From positions 212,566,373 through 212,630,372 of the forward strand of contig CP136061.1 in assembly GCA_032622095.1 (NCBI GenBank): DNA of 64,000 nt, given 5' to 3'. The position numbers and the translations under genes were made by a program. Positions within the stretch are counted from its first letter, which is position 1, and every line of letters begins with the position of its first letter. Origin of the DNA: Siphonodentalium dalli (taxonomy: Eukaryota; Mollusca; Scaphopoda; Gadilida; Siphonodentaliidae). The notes under the pieces are model-generated. The model was given only the letters and a program-made list of their open reading frames with translations, did no database searches and was not told the DNA's origin. This document shows, one piece after another, positions 59,059 to 64,000 of the stretch.

Positions 59059-59995
59059 TGTCTCACAGTCCTCACAAATTCCAAAATCCACTCAACAACT
59101 CTGTCACATTAACAGCATTAATTTGGAAAATTCTTCTCGCGAATATACAACTTCCAGAATTTTTACAATGAGAAATGATATTTGTCTCGAGAAATGATGA
59201 CAACTAACCGTTCTGAGATCAGCACCTTGCTTTTAAGGAGTTTTGAAATTAATGATGCTTGAAAATGTCTGCCATCTTATCTGTTGATATATTACTACTT
59301 TATCAGCTGAAGGAACATGTTGTCATTATAACCTCATCATTGGCACCCCCTGTCCAATGTTAGTTAACGACATTTGATACTGTGAGACAATAGATTAAGG
59401 ATTCCTTCTAATTGGGATTGCAGCAGACATTACAAATTTTAGCACCATTTTCAATCAGGAAAATTCACCTGACCCAGGGTTAAAACACCCTTGTCTGAGC
59501 TCATTGTTTAAATAATTTTCCACTTAATTTTTCTGATTTTGGGACAAGTAGTAATTGTTCTTCAAAATTATGCCAAGTTTACTGACTAATGAACCCTCCA
59601 CACTATTTATTTTTCAAAGTAAAGGCATTTTTTGTGTGAATCTGCAGCTGATTTGCATAGGGTTAAATGAAACCTGTGCATATCTGTTCCTGTGGAGAAA
59701 TTAAATTCATGGGACACAACAGATGAAAGCCAAGTGAAAACCTGATCAAATGAATGTGGTATAACTTCTCATGCTTTATTAGATGCCTCATATTATTAAA
59801 TTAAACTCAAATCCAACCTGCATTTTGGCTTTTTATTCTGAATGGGTGTATTATTGGGTGGGTTCCAATTAAAGGGTCACATGGCATTAAAAACACATTT
59901 TTTTTAAACAACATCAGTTTAATAATTATAGGTATATATCAAGGTTCACAATGGGTTATGCACAAAAAATATGAAGAAAGGCCACATGGCCCTTT
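59059..59995. other. upstream region of the transposase
   Basis: Non-coding; it should contain the promoter for the minus-strand transposase. No clear TATA element was identified. Confidence 0.4.
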
Positions 59996-60448
59996 AGGTT
60001 ACACTGGTGTAAATACTATAGCCAGCTCCCCCTGCGGTTGCGGGAGGAGTATAGAGTTTCACAGTTAAAACACTCTGGGCTGTGATTGGTTGCATGAATT
60101 AAATGTAAACTGTTGACAAAAATTCAAGGAATCATTCTCCCACAAACTTCATTTGCCAAGAGGCCCATTCATTAAAGGTGAAGTCTGTTGTGGCTGTTTA
60201 GAAATTTTAAGTGTGATTGAAAAAATGACAATATTTTTTTAGTGCGGAACTGACCCTAGTCATGAAAAAACGAAAATTTGAAGTGGATTCCCTGCTAGAC
60301 GGTGTTGATTTTTTTATTGGGAAAGTTTCCACAGATGTCAAGCTCACATAATCCGAAGGCAGTTTGAACAGTTTCCATTTGACCTCTGATGCAGATCAAC
60401 AAACGTTAACATTGAAGCCTATGGGAAATATTTACACCAGTGTAACCT
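59996..60448. repeat. 453-bp terminal repeat, right copy
   Basis: Direct copy of 55505-55957, same length and, as far as compared, same sequence. Confidence 0.95.
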
Positions 60449-60541
60449 AAAAGCTGGCAATCGTCTGCGTATAGGTGAAACATGAGACCATAGCGGCGGA
60501 TAATATCTCCTAGCGGCAGTATGTAGCATAGAAAGAGAACA
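60449..60541 (-). pseudogene. LINE RT fragment with YADD, upstream half
   Basis: Minus-strand translation gives LFLCYILPLGDIIRRYG then LMFHLYADDCQL, the RT catalytic loop. It continues in sense across the inserted element into 55504 downwards; at the junction one or a few bases are duplicated or altered. Confidence 0.8.
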
Positions 60542-62188
60542 GTAATACATAAGTAATTCATGTATTTCCAGACCTACATGCAATTATCACGTGCGTGTGA
60601 CAAATATAAGAACTTTTTATATCTAAAATTTACACTTTAAGATGCTTCTAGCAGATAACTGTATTGAAATATTACGCCCACCTGCATGCAGCACGGGGGT
60701 TACGAGTATTTTAAATTAATTATTCCGACTTGTGTTTGCTTATTCCAGGCGACATCACTTCAAAATAAAAGTGGAATATATAATTTGTATCTATATTGTA
60801 TGACACTGCTATATCATGATATTATAATGGCGCATCAGGATATAAATATTGGGGAGGGGGGCGATGTCAACATTATGTGTGCATTTAGGCTGGCTATCAC
60901 TACCAGTCCTATAGCGGCCAGTTCACGACATTGTCGGTTTCATTTGTTGTTGAATAAACACAACTGATTGGCTCATTTTAACCAAAACAATATTGTTCCA
61001 TGAAGGCAACATCGGTTGATAAAGTCACGAATTAACTCAGACTCGTTGAAACAAGACCCAAATTTAATTACAATCAACAATGGGTCTATAGAGCCTCCCA
61101 TGGAATAACTTATTTCAAATGGTAGTAATCGCGCCAATGAAATTACTCGCAGGCAGAGAGCCGTCGTATCGAAGAATGCAATGCTTCAACCAATCATTAG
61201 CTTCCAGCAAAAAAAAGAAATTAATATTCATACTTTTTTCATATATATATATTCGTGAAGCGTTTATCTAGATTTATTTGAAGGTTATGCAGTTGGACAT
61301 TCCTATGCGGATACCCCCCCCCCCCCCCCCCCCACCCCCCCCCCCCCCCCCCACGGGCGACCCTCTAGTCACGTCTCTGATTTAATATCACCGGGCCCTG
61401 GTAGACAACTGACTCTAATTTCACAGACACACAAATCAGGTTAACTTCATATCACCCTCCGCCGCTATGGGAAGTGTCGTTATCACTACATGCACGATTA
61501 AATTACGAAGACATCAAGTGCTATTCATGTTTCCGACTGAACCACCGGGGGCGCCATTCGAATCTGTGAAAGGTATACATTTCGGTGATAAGTATATTGA
61601 ATGAAATCTTATTTTTGGATACAAGGGCACATGTCCTGTTGTGTAACCCTGAAGGAGGAGCCGTCGGGAGTAGCCGCCGATACTATAAACAAACCGGAAA
61701 CAAGCGGCAATTGTCTTAATGCTGCCCGGTCTGGCAACTAAGAAAAATCAACAAATAAAACTGTTTACATGTTTGACAAACTGCTCTAATCTGCCTGGAT
61801 TGGCAGTCCCATGTCTACTAACATCGATCCGAGTGGTCCAAGTATACGCCCAGCTTGTACACGACATGAGAGAGCTCTTGGTGGAGTCTGTGTACGATTC
61901 CTCGCGTTATTGGATTTTTGGAACGAAATTCGGTATGCAAAGCCGCGTTTGTTAGCAGTTGGGGCAAACACTAAGAAGGTTAGGTGATCGATATGCGTTT
62001 TTTTCAAATAGTTCGATGTTTAAATACTTCGAGCGGCAGCGAGAGGTTCCTCATTGGGATAGGGCATTCTTGCATCATTTTGGATGTGCGTCGAATAAAT
62101 AGTGGCTCTGACAGACTTGTGAAAAGTAAACTCAACAAGTTGTGTCTTATATAACTAACTGAAGTTGGTAGCAGTGGTGTGAGTTGCA
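60542..62188. other. spacer before the kinase exon
   Basis: It holds a C-rich run (61313-61352, ccccc with few a), a fragment of the SINE head (61534-61556, gactgaaccaccgggggcgc) and a short 5' UTR-like segment before 62189. No gene supported. Confidence 0.45.
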
Positions 62189-62356
62189 ATGCCGACGAAG
62201 CGAATAACCGAGCTTCGAAGTTCGTGGGATGTATCTATACCATGTGCAAGTCGCTTGAAACAAAGACTTGGGAGTCGATTTAATGTTATAAAATCCCTTG
62301 GCGAAGGAACATACGGAAAAGTTAAACTTGCTGTGGACAGAGAATCTAATTCTGAG
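62189..62356 (+). CDS. protein kinase, first coding exon (partial)
   Basis: ATG 62189 opens 56 codons ending FNVIKSLGEGTYGKVKLAVD + RESNSE, then a GT donor (GAG|GTAAGA) at 62357, phase 0. LGEGTYGKVKLA is the glycine-rich ATP-binding loop (G-x-G-x-x-G-x-V) of Ser/Thr protein kinases. The lysine, catalytic and activation segments must lie in exons beyond the window. The subfamily is unclear; CAMK-group kinases (AMPK-related, NUAK, CHK1) use similar loops. Confidence 0.75.
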
Positions 62357-63137
62357 GTAAGATTTATGTGCTTTATGATCATACATTTATCTTTATTGTC
62401 ATCCTCAGCAAGAGACATGGCTTTTATGGTATACTATTTACAGTGGACATATTTAATATAAAACTACACAATAAAAACATTTATGGAGCTATAGTGTTTG
62501 ATTAAGTATAAATAACTTAAAGTTACATACAGTTTTCCAGCCCGTTCAAAGACGACTGCGTGGATGAAACGGTGCCTTTTCGGGACTTTAATAAATATAT
62601 CTTATGCGAATATAACATTATTTGGTTTAAACAATATTTATTGCGAAGCATTTGACATATTTTTTTTTATTTTTTTATTTTTTTTTTTTTTATTGGAATT
62701 AACATACATCAATGAAGGAATGTAAACATAAACAGAGGTACATATTATTATATATCAAGTGACATTCTTCCAATTCGCTCACATCTCGCTCGCTTCATGT
62801 ACACGTCTTTCGTACACCACATGCACTCCCAGTGACTGACATGTAAGTTGGAATTAATGGAATATATGTTCAAATTAATATATTACTTCAGATTTTAAAT
62901 ATTTCAACTTTCTTCCCGTGTACGGCGAATCGGTACGACATCTAACCATAGACGGCATTGTGATATTGGAGGGGATATCGTATTTCCGGTTAGAATAACT
63001 AAGTGAGTTTTCGAGTTGGTGAAGAGATCACTTCCATTTGACATATTAATATATATTACACAAAACAAGAAGGAAACACGATGTAGGCGAGAATATGAAT
63101 TCCTAAGGAAGATGATCTGATATCAAGCAATGTCTGC
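62357..63137 (+). other. intron of the kinase gene
   Basis: Non-coding with a T-rich stretch (62660-62695). No further exon seen. Confidence 0.5.
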
Positions 63138-63728
63138 TTAAAGGGGTACTGTACGCCAAATGTTGTTGTTGGTTTCTATAGTCTCCGAGTCGGAGAATAA
63201 GGTAACAATTTTTCCATTATTTGAAAGTCTGTTGAGTACGAAGTCATGTTACGGATGACAAATTTACCGGAATGCAAAAATACAAATTGTCGTTGTCGAG
63301 TAATTTTTGTAAAGTTTTCAACCAAATGAATCAAATAAAAGTTATATTATATGCATACTAGTCCCATATAATCATTTAAGTTATTGTATCGTCGCTAGTC
63401 AGTGAGTGGCTTGAGTGTTCTCCCCGTATCATCATAATATTTTAAGCAATCGTGTGTGCGATCGGTTTAAAAATCCAGTATCCCTCAATTACTATTTTTG
63501 ATTACGGTAATTCGTAATTTAATTGACGCCATTTTATGGCTCCAGTCATAAATTCAATTTATATCAAATTATTAACTTTTAAATTATAAAATTTTAAGAT
63601 AGCCTATTAACCTGAGCGTTTACAGAATACATCTTCGACTCAAATCACTTATGTTTCTATATATTATCGATATTAGATCGTTGTTGTCACCGGAAATTTA
63701 ATGAAAATGGCGTACAGTACCCCTTTAA
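63138..63728. mobile_element. 591-bp TTAA-type MITE
   Basis: Ends are 21-bp inverted repeats TTAAAGGGGTACTGTACGCC at 63138 and its complement at 63708-63728. TTAA at both borders is the usual target of piggyBac- and Kolobok-type elements. No coding capacity. The end resembles 7646. Confidence 0.9.
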
Positions 63729-64000
63729 AAGAATCCATCTCCAACATTATATTTCCAACTTGGACCTATTTTGTTGGACAGGAATGTGACAGAAGTTATA
63801 ATTTATAACTAAAATTTTAAGGTCCATACCGCCCAGTGCTTTAACTTGTTTCAGTTAATGGTGCTCTGTCCGATTTTACACAAATAAGTCAGACCTTCGG
63901 CCAATTATTCGCGTAATAGGCCAAAAGAAAATAGTAGAAAAATAGTTGCAAATACCATCATCCGTCTAACACAGGTATCGCAGAAATCCACAAAATCACC
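63729..64000. other. window end, nothing recognised
   Basis: Presumably still inside the kinase intron. Confidence 0.4.

Larger units (their letters stand above)
55505..60448. mobile_element. 4.94-kb element: terminal direct repeats, His-Me endonuclease and DDE transposase
   Basis: Bounded by two 453-bp direct repeats that look identical (55505-55957; 59996-60448). Each repeat starts AGGTTACACTGGTGTAAATA and ends with the inverse, so the element has both direct repeats and inverted ends. Inside are two convergent genes separated by only 20 bp: an endonuclease (+, 56038-56436) and a spliced transposase (-, 59058-56457). The insertion splits a LINE RT frame. The order is like a bacterial composite transposon built from two MITE-like modules. 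I cannot assign it to a named superfamily with certainty; the transposase is of the Mutator-like type. Confidence 0.85.
54398..60541 (-). mobile_element. 5'-truncated non-LTR retrotransposon, interrupted
   Basis: Read on the minus strand, it begins near 60541 in the RT domain (CYILPLGDII...FHLYADDCQL) and is broken at 60449 by the 55505-60448 element. It resumes at 55504 (YVSFSAGSQES...) and is open to 54658, then a 3' UTR with hairpin AGCGCCTATGAAC/...AATAGGCGCT and a (TAA)n tail at 54398-54420. This is a typical 5' truncation from incomplete reverse transcription. Confidence 0.85.

Overview
The window is animal nuclear DNA. It is AT-rich, has introns with GT/AG borders, and consists mostly of transposable elements, satellites and foldback DNA. 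Host coding sequence is sparse: two phase-matched exons of a C-type lectin (+, 40040-40228 and 46912-47147), one exon of a phosphoethanolamine N-methyltransferase-like gene (-, 6599-6768) with a broken inverted copy (+, 14495-14670), and the first coding exon of a protein kinase (+, 62189-62356). Tx1/L1-type LINEs, a Baculo_F-type env and a PMT gene together fit a marine invertebrate (mollusc, brachiopod, lancelet or similar). The species cannot be told from the sequence.

Layout. 1-6.6 kb: degenerate tandem repeats, then a 2.5-kb foldback element (3818-6299) whose core is a minisatellite array that switches orientation. 6.6-14.7 kb: a ~760-bp inverted duplication carrying the PMT exon encloses a 500-bp MITE split by a decayed Tx1/L1 LINE. 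14.9-26.9 kb: a complete-ended LTR element on the minus strand (identical-looking 455-bp LTRs, 4-bp target duplication CCAT), with pol, a Baculo_F-like env broken by one stop, and no gag or protease. Its 4.2-kb space between pol and env carries two small paralogous genes on the opposite strand, each with a TATA box, and five hairpin repeats with compensating stems. 27-37 kb: a SINE, a second L1-type relic and a PIF/Harbinger derivative. 37-50 kb: the lectin gene, whose 6.7-kb intron holds a 340-bp dimeric satellite, a LINE relic and a hAT derivative with 8-bp target duplication that keeps a two-exon BED finger. 50-54 kb: microsatellites, palindromes and a tRNA-derived SINE.

54.4-60.5 kb: a 5'-truncated non-LTR retrotransposon (minus) is interrupted just after its YADD motif by a 4.94-kb element. 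That element is bounded by two identical-looking 453-bp direct repeats, each of which itself ends in inverted repeats. It carries two convergent intact genes: a His-Me finger (I-PpoI-like) endonuclease and a two-exon Mutator-like DDE transposase. 60.5-64 kb: spacer, the kinase exon and a TTAA-type MITE.

The two systems most worth following are the endonuclease-plus-transposase element with repeat-bounded ends (55505-60448) and the LTR element with an antisense gene pair and hairpin array (14923-26925). All comparisons were made by eye, so identities are approximate.
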